Assembly: GCA_949298805.1 (NCBI GenBank)
Contig: CASFXY010000005.1
Span: 1-64,000 of the forward strand
Source: an uncultured bacterium
GTDB lineage: Bacteria > Cyanobacteriota > Vampirovibrionia > Gastranaerophilales > Gastranaerophilaceae
Reading direction: 5' to 3'
DNA length: 64,000 nt
Each line of letters opens with the position of its first letter. Within the stretch, counting starts at the first letter, position 1. This document shows positions 53,704-63,484 of this stretch, in pieces. The notes under the pieces were generated by a model, which was not told where the DNA came from, ran no database searches, and was given only the letters and a program-made list of their open reading frames with translations. The translations under genes and the position numbers were made by a program.

Positions 53704-54297
53704 CTAGTCTAAATAGAAAACCGTAATAACTTTATGACCTTCTTCAGCGTACTGAACTGCATTATGAAGGGTTTTACTTGTATGAGAGAGGAAGCATATC
53801 AACTGGTTGCAATCGTCGATAATTTCTCTGTTGCATACTCTTGAAGCATCAGCCAAAGTCATCATAGCTCGATCAGCGTGTTCAATGATATTCGGAACCC
53901 CGATAAGCTGATCTTGCACGTCGCTGGGCTGTTGTCCGATAGTTTGGGGAAGAATAACCTTTAATTTATCGGGGTTAGCCTTCATAGCGCCTCTAATAGC
54001 AGCGGCGTTAGTACCTGAGGAACCTCCGGAAGTAATAATTGTATTACCCTGACGAACAAGAGCGGTTGCAAGGGTTTCAATCATTTGCTGATGTGTAATC
54101 GGAAGGTTACGGCTGCCGATAATAGCAATTTTTTTAGCAGACTGTCTTATTGTCGCAAGTTCTTGAGCTAATTCATCAACTGTATTAGGAGAATCAACTT
54201 TCACGGTATCCATATCATCAATCGGCACCATAATCGAGGGTTGTTCATCATTGCTTTTTTCGCCTGCGTCCAATAAAATTTCTTCTACATCTGCCAT
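53704..54297 (-). CDS. DprA/SMF-like Rossmann-fold protein
   Basis: The 197-residue protein has an acidic N-terminus (about residues 1-50). A DprA-type domain follows with IAIIGSRNLPITHQQMIETL and TIITSGGSSGTNAAAIRGAM, which match the GSR and SGGAxGxD loops. It lacks the extra domains of full DprA and is shorter. Roles may be in nucleotide or DNA binding. The SD is AGAAGGTAGGA. Confidence 0.8.
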   Translation of the reverse strand: MADVEEILLDAGEKSNDEQPSIMVPIDDMDTVKVDSPNTVDELAQELATIRQSAKKIAIIGSRNLPITHQQMIETLATALVRQGNTIITSGGSSGTNAAAIRGAMKANPDKLKVILPQTIGQQPSDVQDQLIGVPNIIEHADRAMMTLADASRVCNREIIDDCNQLICFLSHTSKTLHNAVQYAEEGHKVITVFYLD

Positions 54298-54393
54298 TTT
54301 TCCTACCTTCTGTATAAAATCACAATTGCAATAAATATTTTTTTCAAGTATGCTGATTATAACACAAAAATTTAATTTTGGGAATAGGGGAGT

Positions 54394-56946
54394 ATGGAAA
54401 ATCTACTTGAGAATCTTAACAAGGAGCAGAAAGAGGCTGTTCAAACGGTCAAAGGTCCGCTATTGATACTGGCAGGAGCCGGCAGCGGCAAGACAAAAGT
54501 TCTGACTACAAGGATTGCGTATCTTGTGCGTCAGGGAGTGCGTCCTAAGGACATTTTAGCCGTAACATTTACCAACAAAGCCGCAAAAGAAATGAAAGAA
54601 CGACTCGGAAATATTTTAGGTGAAAACACCGTTAAATATATGTGGGTTGGGACATTTCACGGGATTTGCGGAAGAATTTTGAGAGAAAACATAGATAATT
54701 ACAACTTCCAATCCGGCAAAAGATTAGACAAAAACTTCTCTATTTACGACGAAACCGACAGCACTGCGGTAATTAAGCAGGCAATAAAAAAGCTTAACCT
54801 TGACGATAAAGTTTATGCGCCAAAGCTTGTAAAAACAATTATTTCAAACGCAAAGAACAAAATGCAGGATGCTTATACTTATGCAACCTTTGCAAGAGAT
54901 TTCAAATCCCAAAAAATCGCATCAATTTACGAAGAATATGAAAATACCCTAAACAACAATAATGCAATAGATTTTGACGATATGCTAATGCTTACGGTAA
55001 AACTTCTTGAGCAAAACGCACAGGTAAGGGAATATTACTTCAACAGATTTAAGCATATTCTTGTAGACGAGTATCAGGACACCAACCTTGCGCAGTACAG
55101 ATTAGTCAAAATGCTTTACACAAACAATCAAACAGAAGTTCCTGAAGAACGTTCATTATGTGTTGTAGGCGATGTTGACCAGTCAATTTACAGCTGGCGA
55201 GGAGCGGATTACACTATTATTTTGAATTTCCAGAAGGACTTCAAAAACACAAAAGTAATCAAGCTTGAACAAAACTACCGCTCAACCGCAAATATTCTGA
55301 ATGTTGCAAACGCAATAATCGAAAATAATACGGAACGTGTAGATAAAGTTCTGTATTCAAACAAAGGTGAAGGCGAAAAAATAGACTATTACGAAGCGCA
55401 AGACGAAGCAGACGAGGCAAACTTTATTGTAAGCAGGATTAAACAAGATGCAGGCGGGGATTACAACCGATTTGCGATTTTATATAGGACAAACTCCCAA
55501 TCTCGTGCCTTAGAAGAAGCCTGCATGGCAGCAGCCGTTCCTTACAGAATCTATGGCGGTTTAAAATTCTACGACAGAAAAGAAATCAAAGATATTATAG
55601 CTTACTTAAAACTTATCTATAACACAGACGACAGCCAAAGTTTCAGAAGAATCGTAAACGTTCCGAAACGTGCAATCGGCGAAACGACAGTAAAAAATCT
55701 TCAAGATTATGCCGACAAATTTGACATTTCTTTGTTTGAAGCAGGCGAAAGAATTGACGAAAACGAAGAAATTCCAACCCGAACCCGCACAAAAATAAAA
55801 GAATTTGCGGAATTGATTAAAAAATTCAAAGAAGTTCAAAAAGATTACACATTGCAGGAATTTGTAACTCTTGTAATAGAAAAAACAGGATATTTGGCAG
55901 AGCTTCAATCGCAAAACACTCCTGAGAGCGAAGCAGACATTGAGAACTTGCAGGAATTGGTAAACGTTGCCGGAGAATTTGTTCCCGAAGACAGCGAAAA
56001 TATTTTAGGAGAATTTTTGCAACAGGTAGCCCTTGTTTCGGATACAGATAACCTTGATAACATTTCAAATAATGTAACCTTGATGACATTACACTCCGCA
56101 AAAGGCTTGGAATTTCCGATAGTATTTCTTGCAGGGTGTGACGAAGGTGTATTTCCTCATCAAAGAACCTTTAATATTCCGTCCGAAATGGAAGAAGAAA
56201 GACGGCTTATGTATGTAGGTGTCACCAGAGCGGAAGAAAAACTTTACCTGACATCCGCCAAACGCCGTCAAATGTGGGGAGAATATAAATACTACAATCC
56301 CTCAAGATTTATCGAAGAAATTCCGCGTCAACTGCTTGAAACAACCTCTTTTGAAGGATCTTCAAGCGGCTCATCAACTTTCCAAAATGCTGTTTCAAAA
56401 GCAAAAACCGGAAAATCAGATTTCAATTATTCAGCCGCCCAATCTGACAGCTACGGTTACGTAAAACCCTCAAGCGGATTTGGCAAAGGCTTTGTAGCAC
56501 CGACAAAAGGGCTTGCCTCTGGCGGCAAAAATCATAACAATCAAAATTCCGAATCTCAGCAAAAATATTCATACGGCGGATATAACAAGCCTCAAAGAAC
56601 TCCTTCACGCACAATTCTTGTAAAAAATAAAGTTAACAAAGAGCGTGACGAAGAAAAAGTAAAAGAGTTTTTCAAAGACAATGCTATAAAAAGAATGCTT
56701 GAAGAACGAAACAAACAGCTTGCCGAGCAGCAGCAAAAAGAGCAGGAAAAAATAGAAAAAGAACAAAATACCCCTGTTGTAGAATATGTATTCAGCGAAG
56801 GAGAGAGAGTATTCCACGACAAACTCGGAATCGGACATATAAAGGAAGTTATACAAGTCGGAGATAGCATGATGTATACGATAGACTTTGGCAAACAAGG
56901 CGTCAAAGCAATGGATGCGGCTTACGCCAAGTTAAAGAAATTTTAA
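54394..56946 (+). CDS. UvrD/PcrA-type superfamily 1 helicase
   Basis: This ATP-dependent 3'-5' DNA helicase acts in repair and replication-conflict removal. The 850-residue protein has Walker A LAGAGSGKTKVLTTR (GAGSGKT at 28-34), VDEYQDTN, GDVDQSIYSWRGAD, EQNYRSTANILN and VTRAEEKLYLTSAKRR. A Gly/Ser/Lys-rich linker (about 650-750) leads to a C-terminal Tudor-like segment (GERVFHDKLGIGHIKEV), as in PcrA. A GGGGAG motif lies just before the ATG. Confidence 0.94.
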   Translation: MENLLENLNKEQKEAVQTVKGPLLILAGAGSGKTKVLTTRIAYLVRQGVRPKDILAVTFTNKAAKEMKERLGNILGENTVKYMWVGTFHGICGRILRENIDNYNFQSGKRLDKNFSIYDETDSTAVIKQAIKKLNLDDKVYAPKLVKTIISNAKNKMQDAYTYATFARDFKSQKIASIYEEYENTLNNNNAIDFDDMLMLTVKLLEQNAQVREYYFNRFKHILVDEYQDTNLAQYRLVKMLYTNNQTEVPEERSLCVVGDVDQSIYSWRGADYTIILNFQKDFKNTKVIKLEQNYRSTANILNVANAIIENNTERVDKVLYSNKGEGEKIDYYEAQDEADEANFIVSRIKQDAGGDYNRFAILYRTNSQSRALEEACMAAAVPYRIYGGLKFYDRKEIKDIIAYLKLIYNTDDSQSFRRIVNVPKRAIGETTVKNLQDYADKFDISLFEAGERIDENEEIPTRTRTKIKEFAELIKKFKEVQKDYTLQEFVTLVIEKTGYLAELQSQNTPESEADIENLQELVNVAGEFVPEDSENILGEFLQQVALVSDTDNLDNISNNVTLMTLHSAKGLEFPIVFLAGCDEGVFPHQRTFNIPSEMEEERRLMYVGVTRAEEKLYLTSAKRRQMWGEYKYYNPSRFIEEIPRQLLETTSFEGSSSGSSTFQNAVSKAKTGKSDFNYSAAQSDSYGYVKPSSGFGKGFVAPTKGLASGGKNHNNQNSESQQKYSYGGYNKPQRTPSRTILVKNKVNKERDEEKVKEFFKDNAIKRMLEERNKQLAEQQQKEQEKIEKEQNTPVVEYVFSEGERVFHDKLGIGHIKEVIQVGDSMMYTIDFGKQGVKAMDAAYAKLKKF

Positions 56947-56970
56947 AAATAAAAACAATTTATTTTAGAT

Positions 56971-57001
56971 AAAAACAGTCTTAAAAAAAGGCTGTTTTTT
57001 T
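56971..57001 (+). terminator. Terminator of the helicase gene
   Basis: AAAAACAG and CTGTTTTT form the stem around a TCTTAAAAAAAGG loop, followed by a T run. Confidence 0.85.
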
Positions 57002-57129
57002 GTGTTTAATCTCACATCTTTTTTTAAGCAAAAAGAAATTACCTTCCCGAATCACCGCAAACGGTAATGTTAGTTATAGAAAGTAAAGTACATAATCAGG
57101 TATAAGTTTGTTTTTTAAAGAAACTTTTC

Positions 57130-57152
57130 GAGGTTTTTCAAAGAAAAACCTC
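57130..57152 (+). promoter_or_regulatory. 5' leader hairpin of the SLH gene
   Basis: GAGGTTTTTC and GAAAAACCTC form a perfect 10-bp stem with an AAA loop. It ends 8 bases before the AAGGAGG SD (57161-57167). No T run follows, so it is probably an mRNA-stability or translation element rather than a terminator. Confidence 0.55.
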
Positions 57153-57172
57153 ATAAACACAAGGAGGTAAAA

Positions 57173-59218
57173 ATGACTATTAAAAAACTTACTGTGGCAG
57201 CTGCAATTGCCGTTGGAATAGCAACGTGTTCCTTGAATCAAGCAATGGCGGCCTGCCCATGCGAACAGCCGATGCCAACAGTAACAGGTCCGGCTTGTCC
57301 GTGTGAAGAAGCTTTACCTGTCGTAACAGGTCCAGCTTGCCCATGCGAAGCACCAAAAACTTGCCCGAAGTGTAAAAAAGCGCTTCCTGACTGTGAATGC
57401 CAGAAACAAGATCCGTGTGTCGATCCGTGTGATCCTTGCGAAAAGAAAAAATCAGACTGCGACTGTCCTGACGAAATCAGCTGTGATGATCCGCCGGAAC
57501 CGGCTTGCGCAGTTTGCCCCGGAACAGGCAAACCCGACAGAAAAGATATGAAACAGGTTTACGGTTACCCGAACGCAATTTACGGTACTAACAACTACGT
57601 AGGTCAACCTGCCAATTCAATCTTCTCAACAGACACTCCGCTTGCCGGAACCCCAAGAACACTTTCATCAAATGTTAGCGGTGTAACAGTTGCAACAGAC
57701 GGACAAATTACAGGTGCAGCATCTCAGCTTCCGTGCCTGAACGAAGATCCGACAAGACACAACGGAATCCCGATTGACAGAAATGAACAACTTATGGACG
57801 GAAACAATTGCCCGATTGATATTCAAACAGAAAACTCAATTGATGCAATAAGAAAAAGTTTTGTTCCTTACGAAATTAAAAGTGAAGGAATAACAGGTGC
57901 TGCAGCTCCATCTTCAAGCACTTGTATGTTTCCGGATGTTCCAAACAATTACTGGGCATCATGCGATATCGACAAATTAGCTATTAACGATGTCGTTGTC
58001 GGTTATCCTGACGGTTTATTCAAACCTAACAGAAATATTTCACGTGCAGAATTTGCAACAATGCTTGTTAAAGGCTTCAATCTTGACAGCTGCGGATTAT
58101 CTCACGAAAAATTATTTACGGATGTTCCGACAAACAACTGGGCAAATGCTGCCATAGCTAAAGCCGTTAACGAAGATTTGCTCGCCGGCTACCCGAACGG
58201 AAAATTTGAACCTAACCACCCCGTCACAAGAGCTGAAGCTTTAACTTCAATTTCAAAAGGTATGACTTGCGATATAGATCAGTGCAAGGCTGATGAAATC
58301 TTAAGCCAATACGCAGACGGTGCAAGCGTTCCGAATTGGGCAAGAATTCCTATCGCTAAATCACTTCAAAACGGCGCTTTAAAAGATATGCCTAATCCGA
58401 ATATGATTATGCCGAACAAAGACGCAACCCGTGCCGAAATCGCTTCTATGATGCAAACTGTTCGTGTTGCATTAGGCTACGACACAAACCCGAAAACCGC
58501 AAACAACGTTTGTCCTGCTTGCCCTGTAAACAAAAACGCTTTTGTTGAACAGGAAGAAATCGTTAAAATCCCGACTTTGAAAATCAAAATGAGAGATCAA
58601 TTAACCGCAAAATCCTCACATGTCGGTCAGTACTTCAGAGCTAACACCCTTGAAGATATTACAATCAACGGTGTAACCTATCCTTGCGGCTCAACAGTAA
58701 CCGGTCAGGTTGTAGAAGTTATAAGACCATCAGGATGCGATAAAGGTGCTCTTAAACTTGCCTTCACATCAATTAAAAACGGCGATTGCAAAACAAACTT
58801 GCCAAAACAAATCCTGAAAGCTCAAGTCAACAAATCTAAACAGGTTAACCCTGTCGCAAGATTGGTTGAAATGCCGTTCACTCTTGCAGGTTCACTTGTC
58901 GGTATAACAGGCCGTACAGTCGGCGGTGTTGTGACAAACCTCGGTAACGCTGTTGAAAACGTTTCTAATGACGCAGGTTACATGTTAGGACACGCATTCC
59001 AAGGTCAATTCGGTGCAGCTGCACGTAACTTGGGTGATGGTCTTTGGGAAACTGTTAAAGCTCCTATTGATATCACAAGAACTGCTTTATCAGGAACTAT
59101 GGGCTTGTTCCAAACTACAGGCGACGAATTTGCTTACCTTGTTGACCCCCGCGGATATAAAATATCTGCCGTTAACCCGAGAGAACACGTTACTATCGCT
59201 TTTGGTTGCAGTGAATAA
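57173..59218 (+). CDS. Secreted SLH-domain protein with a Cys/Pro-rich N-terminus
   Basis: The 681-residue protein has a signal peptide (residues 1-26, ending QAMA). A repeat region with VTGPACPCE units and many CPC, CEC and CDPC motifs follows (about 27-115). After a linker come three SLH-type domains (about 250-430), for example FPDVPNNYWA...GYPDGLFKPN and FTDVPTNNWA. A C-terminal domain (about 460-681) has hydrophobic stretches. SLH domains anchor proteins to cell-wall polymers. The Cys-rich head may be cross-linked by disulfides. AAGGAGG precedes the ATG. Confidence 0.88.
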   Translation: MTIKKLTVAAAIAVGIATCSLNQAMAACPCEQPMPTVTGPACPCEEALPVVTGPACPCEAPKTCPKCKKALPDCECQKQDPCVDPCDPCEKKKSDCDCPDEISCDDPPEPACAVCPGTGKPDRKDMKQVYGYPNAIYGTNNYVGQPANSIFSTDTPLAGTPRTLSSNVSGVTVATDGQITGAASQLPCLNEDPTRHNGIPIDRNEQLMDGNNCPIDIQTENSIDAIRKSFVPYEIKSEGITGAAAPSSSTCMFPDVPNNYWASCDIDKLAINDVVVGYPDGLFKPNRNISRAEFATMLVKGFNLDSCGLSHEKLFTDVPTNNWANAAIAKAVNEDLLAGYPNGKFEPNHPVTRAEALTSISKGMTCDIDQCKADEILSQYADGASVPNWARIPIAKSLQNGALKDMPNPNMIMPNKDATRAEIASMMQTVRVALGYDTNPKTANNVCPACPVNKNAFVEQEEIVKIPTLKIKMRDQLTAKSSHVGQYFRANTLEDITINGVTYPCGSTVTGQVVEVIRPSGCDKGALKLAFTSIKNGDCKTNLPKQILKAQVNKSKQVNPVARLVEMPFTLAGSLVGITGRTVGGVVTNLGNAVENVSNDAGYMLGHAFQGQFGAAARNLGDGLWETVKAPIDITRTALSGTMGLFQTTGDEFAYLVDPRGYKISAVNPREHVTIAFGCSE

Positions 59219-59288
59219 GCAGGTTTAACCGTTTTATAAGCTGCAATACAAATTATAGCCAAACAGTAATTTTATTCGTTTGCCTTTG

Positions 59289-59325
59289 GAAAGCAGGTGG
59301 TTTTTAATCATCTGCTTTCTTTTTG
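59289..59325 (+). terminator. Terminator of the SLH gene
   Basis: GAAAGCAG and CTGCTTTC form the stem with flanking pairs, followed by TTTTTG. Confidence 0.85.
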
Positions 59326-59398
59326 TAGTTTTTTTATTGTTTTTACTAAATACGTAATATTTTTTATAACTTTAATTTTTTTATGATAATATTAACTT

Positions 59399-60724
59399 AT
59401 GGAAAGAAAACCAACAGTTGCAATAGTCGGAAGACCTAACGTCGGCAAATCCACCTTTGTTAATCGTCTTTTGGGTTCAAGAAACTCTATCGTTGACGAT
59501 CAACCGGGGGTTACTCGTGACAGAATTTACTTCGATGTCGAATGGCAAAATAAACCCTTTACTGTTATCGACACCGGCGGTATCGTTCCGGGGGATGAAG
59601 ATGAAATTATGATTTCTATTTTTGATCAGGCTAGAATCGCTTGTGATGAAGCCGACAAAATAGTTTTTCTTGTCGACGGCAAAGATGGCGTTAATCCTGT
59701 TGATTACGACATTGCAAATATCTTAAGACAATCCGGAAAACCTGTTATTCTTGCCGTTAACAAGCTTGATAACCCTGAATCTCTTTATATGATTAATGAT
59801 TTTTACTCTCTTGCTCTCGGTGATCCTGTCGGAATTTCGGCTCTCCACGGAAGCGGAGGTGTCGGTGATCTTCTTGATTTAATTACGGAAGATTTTTCTG
59901 ATGATATTATTGAGCAAGAAGACGATACTATTAGAATTGCAATTGTCGGAAGACCGAATGCAGGCAAATCTTCTATCGTAAACAGTTTATTAAACGAAAA
60001 CAGAGTAATCGTTTCGGATGTTTCAGGCACAACCCGTGACAGCATTGACAGCCGTATTACATACAAAGACAACGACTTTATTATTGTTGACACTGCAGGT
60101 ATCAGAAAAAAAGCTAAAGTTGAATACGGAGTTGAAAAATTCGCCGTTGACCGCGCAATCCGCTCTATAAAAGATTGCAATGTAGCACTTCTTGTAATTG
60201 ATGCTAAAGAAGGGATTTCCGATCAGGATAAAAAAATTGCCTCTATTATACTTGAAGCAGGAAAAGGTATTATTATCGCCGTTAACAAATGGGACTTAAT
60301 CGAGGACAAAAAATCAAATACTATGAATCAGTTCGATAAAAAATTGTCCGCTGAAATTCCCTTCCTTGAATTTGCACCTAAAATTTATATCTCGGCTCTT
60401 ACACGCCAAAGATTACCGCAAATTTTTGAAAAAGCTCAAGAGGTTTATTCTCAATGTACAAAACGTGTTTCAACAGGGCTTTTAAATAAAGTTATGAAGG
60501 AGCTTTATGCTCTTAATCCGCCGGCGACAGTTAAAGGCAAACGTTTGAAAATCTTATACACTACTCAATCCGGTGTTTGCCCGCCGACTTTTGTAATTTT
60601 TGCTAACAATGCCGATTTACTGAAAGATCATTACAAAAGATATATTGAAAACAAACTTAGAGAAGCTTTCGGCTTTTTCGGCTCTCCTATCAGGCTTGCG
60701 GTAAGAGAAAGAAGCGAAAAATAA
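59399..60724 (+). CDS. der: Ribosome-assembly GTPase Der (EngA)
   Basis: This double-Era GTPase is needed for 50S subunit assembly. The 441-residue protein has two G domains: GRPNVGKST near residues 10-18 with VIDTGG, and GRPNAGKSS near 184-192 with VDTAGI. A KH-like C-terminal domain follows. It has no SD, and GATAAT (59385-59390) ends 8 bases before the ATG, so it may be leaderless. A bidirectional terminator follows. Confidence 0.97.
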   Translation: MERKPTVAIVGRPNVGKSTFVNRLLGSRNSIVDDQPGVTRDRIYFDVEWQNKPFTVIDTGGIVPGDEDEIMISIFDQARIACDEADKIVFLVDGKDGVNPVDYDIANILRQSGKPVILAVNKLDNPESLYMINDFYSLALGDPVGISALHGSGGVGDLLDLITEDFSDDIIEQEDDTIRIAIVGRPNAGKSSIVNSLLNENRVIVSDVSGTTRDSIDSRITYKDNDFIIVDTAGIRKKAKVEYGVEKFAVDRAIRSIKDCNVALLVIDAKEGISDQDKKIASIILEAGKGIIIAVNKWDLIEDKKSNTMNQFDKKLSAEIPFLEFAPKIYISALTRQRLPQIFEKAQEVYSQCTKRVSTGLLNKVMKELYALNPPATVKGKRLKILYTTQSGVCPPTFVIFANNADLLKDHYKRYIENKLREAFGFFGSPIRLAVRERSEK

Positions 60725-60734
60725 CCGATTTATT

Positions 60735-60763
60735 AAAAAAGCCCCGAATGTCGGGGCCTTTAA
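60735..60763. terminator. Bidirectional terminator
   Basis: AAAGCCCCGA and TCGGGGCCTT form a G+C-rich stem with loop ATG. T runs on either strand fit the convergent Der and 129-aa genes. Confidence 0.88.
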
Positions 60764-60786
60764 CTATTTGAAGTGTGAAAATTGTT

Positions 60787-61176
60787 CTATTTATCTTCCT
60801 GACGCTTAATCAATCCTGCTGTTACAGCATACATTGCGGCTGAAATTTCTGCTGTTGAATTAAACGGGCCGTATGATTTAATAAACTTTGCTACATCAAA
60901 GGTATTCAAATATTGCTGTAATTGTGCTTTTGATGCTTCTGTTAAATTTGACGTATACAAAATGTTTTGAATATAATTCTGAACCTTTTCTTCTACTTCA
61001 GATTCTGAATATTCATCATCTTTTGAAGACAATTCGACTTTATCGCCTTCTTGCTTTTCTGTCTTTTTAGATTCTTCGGAAGCTTGTTCTTCTTTTGTTT
61101 TTTGCAATTTTTCTTCATCTTCGACTGAGGCTGCGGCTGATGTGTAGGCGCTGCCTGATACTCCTGAAATTTCCAT
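60787..61176 (-). CDS. Small acidic protein, first of a tandem paralogous pair
   Basis: The 129-residue Glu/Lys/Ser-rich protein has a helical C-terminal half (ESEVEEKVQNYIQNILYTSN, LQQYLNTFDVAKFIKSYGPF, AMYAVTAGLIKRQ). The same pattern occurs in the next gene: Y-I-x3-L, then L-x2-YL-x2-FD-x2-KF-x-K, then MY-x2-T-x-G-x-IK. AAAGGATGG precedes the ATG. The function is unknown; there is no signal peptide. Confidence 0.7.
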   Translation of the reverse strand: MEISGVSGSAYTSAAASVEDEEKLQKTKEEQASEESKKTEKQEGDKVELSSKDDEYSESEVEEKVQNYIQNILYTSNLTEASKAQLQQYLNTFDVAKFIKSYGPFNSTAEISAAMYAVTAGLIKRQEDK

Positions 61177-61262
61177 ATCTTACCATCCTTTCTAAAATAT
61201 AGTACATGTCGTTTGACGGATTTTCAGGCTAAAACTTTAGAATTTATTAAAATTTGTAAACT

Positions 61263-61628
61263 TTATTTTATTATTCCTTCGGTTTCGTTGTACATTACCA
61301 TATAAAAATCTGGACTTGTCAGATTTGGATTTCTTTTCATAAATTTCTCCAAATCAAACTTTTCCAAATATTTGTCCAATTTTTCGACAACTTTCGGTCT
61401 GTCTTCATTCTCTGATTTTAATTTTGAAATGTAAGAGTTTACCATCGATTTTATTTCATCTTCCGTCAAAATCGGCATGCCGCCTAATCTTACTTCATCC
61501 GGTTCATCTTCTTCAAGATATTTCTTTAACTCCTTTTTCGGATCTTCTTTTTGACGCTTTCCACCGCTGTCTGAGGATGTAGACGAAGATATAGCCCTGT
61601 TAAACGGGTTATTCACTGAGTTAAACAT
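61263..61628 (-). CDS. Small acidic protein, second of a tandem paralogous pair
   Basis: The 121-residue protein has a polar N-terminus (NNPFNRAISSSTSSDSGGKR) and a C-terminal half aligned with the neighbour: YISKLKSENEDRPKVVEKL, DKYLEKFDLEKFMKRNPNL and MVMYNETEGIIK. AGGAG precedes the ATG. It probably arose by duplication with the next gene. The function is unknown. Confidence 0.7.
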   Translation of the reverse strand: MFNSVNNPFNRAISSSTSSDSGGKRQKEDPKKELKKYLEEDEPDEVRLGGMPILTEDEIKSMVNSYISKLKSENEDRPKVVEKLDKYLEKFDLEKFMKRNPNLTSPDFYMVMYNETEGIIK

Positions 61629-61719
61629 ATATTTTCTCCTGTTTTTTGCTATTTTACGGCATTTTTTAAGAAAAACTTTAATTTTCTCATTCTTTTACAG
61701 GATGTTTATTTGTTATTTT

Positions 61720-62556
61720 TTAGTAAACCCCGTATATTATGCGGTCTATTCCGGCAAGGTCTTTTTGTATCTCTATTTTTGTAAATCCCGCTTCTTGCAT
61801 TATTCTTTTTACGTCTTCCGCCTGACCTATTCCCAGCTCATACATTAAGTATCCGCCTTTATTTAAAACCTTTGGTGCTTCTTTTGTTATCTTTTCGTAA
61901 AACTCCAAACCCTTTTCATCTTTTGTAAAAAGTGCTGTTTCCGGATCAAATTTTACTTCTTCCTGTATTTTTTCTTTTTCCGACGGAGGAATATAAGGCG
62001 GATTAGAAACTATCATATCAAAGGTTTCACCCTCTTTTACGTTTGAAAATATATCTGATTTTCTAAATATCGCACGGTTATTCAAATTTAGCTTTGATGC
62101 GTTGTCCAGTGCTGTTCTTAGAGCATCGGATGATATATCAAGCCCGATTACCTGAGAAGATGTGTATTTCGCTATCATGCAGGCTATGCACCCTGAGCCT
62201 GTTCCTACATCTAAAACTAACTTTAAATCGTTTTTATTTATTATCTCTATTGCTTGTTTTACAAGAATTTCTGTTTCATCTCTCGGTATCAGCACTGACG
62301 GGTTTACGATGAATTTTTCTCCCATAAAATCCGCTAATCCTATTATTTGCTGAATCGGTTGATGTGTTCTTGCTCTTAATTCGGCCTTTTCTTTGACTAT
62401 TTCTAGCTTTTCGGCTGTTAGTTTTTTTCCCATTATTATATCTTTGTAACCGTAATTTGCAAAATGTTCTATCAATAATTTAACTTCAACATTTGCCTCG
62501 TTCGGTTCTATTCCGCTGTCTGTGAGAATTTTAACTATTTCATTTATTGTTGTCAT
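61720..62556 (-). CDS. prmC: Release-factor glutamine methyltransferase
   Basis: PrmC methylates the Gln of the GGQ motif in peptide-chain release factors. The 278-residue SAM-dependent enzyme has the substrate-binding NPPYIPPSE motif, the SAM loop DVGTGSGCIACMIA and an N-terminal helical domain. Its ATG lies 1 base after the stop of the DUF3137 gene, indicating translational coupling. The release-factor gene prfA is not in the window. Confidence 0.93.
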   Translation of the reverse strand: MTTINEIVKILTDSGIEPNEANVEVKLLIEHFANYGYKDIIMGKKLTAEKLEIVKEKAELRARTHQPIQQIIGLADFMGEKFIVNPSVLIPRDETEILVKQAIEIINKNDLKLVLDVGTGSGCIACMIAKYTSSQVIGLDISSDALRTALDNASKLNLNNRAIFRKSDIFSNVKEGETFDMIVSNPPYIPPSEKEKIQEEVKFDPETALFTKDEKGLEFYEKITKEAPKVLNKGGYLMYELGIGQAEDVKRIMQEAGFTKIEIQKDLAGIDRIIYGVY

Positions 62557-62557
62557 T

Positions 62558-63484
62558 TTACAACCCTATATTTTGGTTTAATTTCAATTCATCTACTATT
62601 TCAAGTATTGATACAAATTCGTCCAGCATTTTCGTAAATTGTTTTGTATCATTTACCGGTTTAGATATATTCCCTAACTTAAATAAATCCTTGGTTGTCG
62701 ATATGGCTATTAATATTTTGTTATCTTTTATTGAGGCCTCCATTTGAGATGCATTAAATGCATTTTTTATATTCTTAAATCTTTCCATAAATGATGTTGT
62801 CAATATAAATCTTGATTCTATCTGGTCGCTTCCGTCTACAAAATACATTTTACTGAATTCCGGATCTTCCAGTTTCACTTCTTCGTAAACTTTACTGTTT
62901 AACAATCCGCGTCTTCTGATTATGGTATGACCTTTAAAATTCTTACTAAAATCAATTTGAGCTATTACACCTTTAAATTCAGTATGTTTATGACTATGAC
63001 CGTCTGAATCTCTTGTTATATAATACAGCTCGGTTTCATCTATGTTAATCGCTAATCCCTTATATGTTCCGTAAAAACAATCATCATCCTTTTTATGATC
63101 AAAACGGCCGAAAAGTCTGGTTGCTTGAAGAGTGTAACTATCTATTACACTTGCATTTACCCATACAAAGTTACCGAAGGCTTTCATGATTATCGGCATT
63201 ACGGTTTGTTTCAATGTTTTTTCAAAATTTTTGCTTAACCACCCTTTCAATGAAATACAAGCCATTATTGTTAATACTATTAACGTCGTACATTCCTGCG
63301 TAAAATTAAAGTTAAATATAAACAAAATTATTGCTACTACTATTATTCCTACAATATAAATTATACTTATTTTCCTTCTAAGCTGATTTTTTGTTTGCTC
63401 AAATGCATCCAACTGAGGAACAACTGATGAATGATAAACTTGAGTAAAATTTCTCCTAAAATCTTGTATACTGTTAAATTCCAT
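62558..63484 (-). CDS. DUF3137-type membrane protein
   Basis: The 308-residue protein has two adjacent membrane helices near the N-terminus (about residues 38-80, IYIVGIIVVAIILFIFNF and LIVLTIMACISL). A cytoplasmic domain follows with SYTLQATRLFGRFDHKKDDD, the DUF3137 pattern. I prefer the ATG at 63484 because AAAGGAG lies upstream. It overlaps the previous gene's end by 11 bases. The function is unknown. Confidence 0.8.
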   Translation of the reverse strand: MEFNSIQDFRRNFTQVYHSSVVPQLDAFEQTKNQLRRKISIIYIVGIIVVAIILFIFNFNFTQECTTLIVLTIMACISLKGWLSKNFEKTLKQTVMPIIMKAFGNFVWVNASVIDSYTLQATRLFGRFDHKKDDDCFYGTYKGLAINIDETELYYITRDSDGHSHKHTEFKGVIAQIDFSKNFKGHTIIRRRGLLNSKVYEEVKLEDPEFSKMYFVDGSDQIESRFILTTSFMERFKNIKNAFNASQMEASIKDNKILIAISTTKDLFKLGNISKPVNDTKQFTKMLDEFVSILEIVDELKLNQNIGL

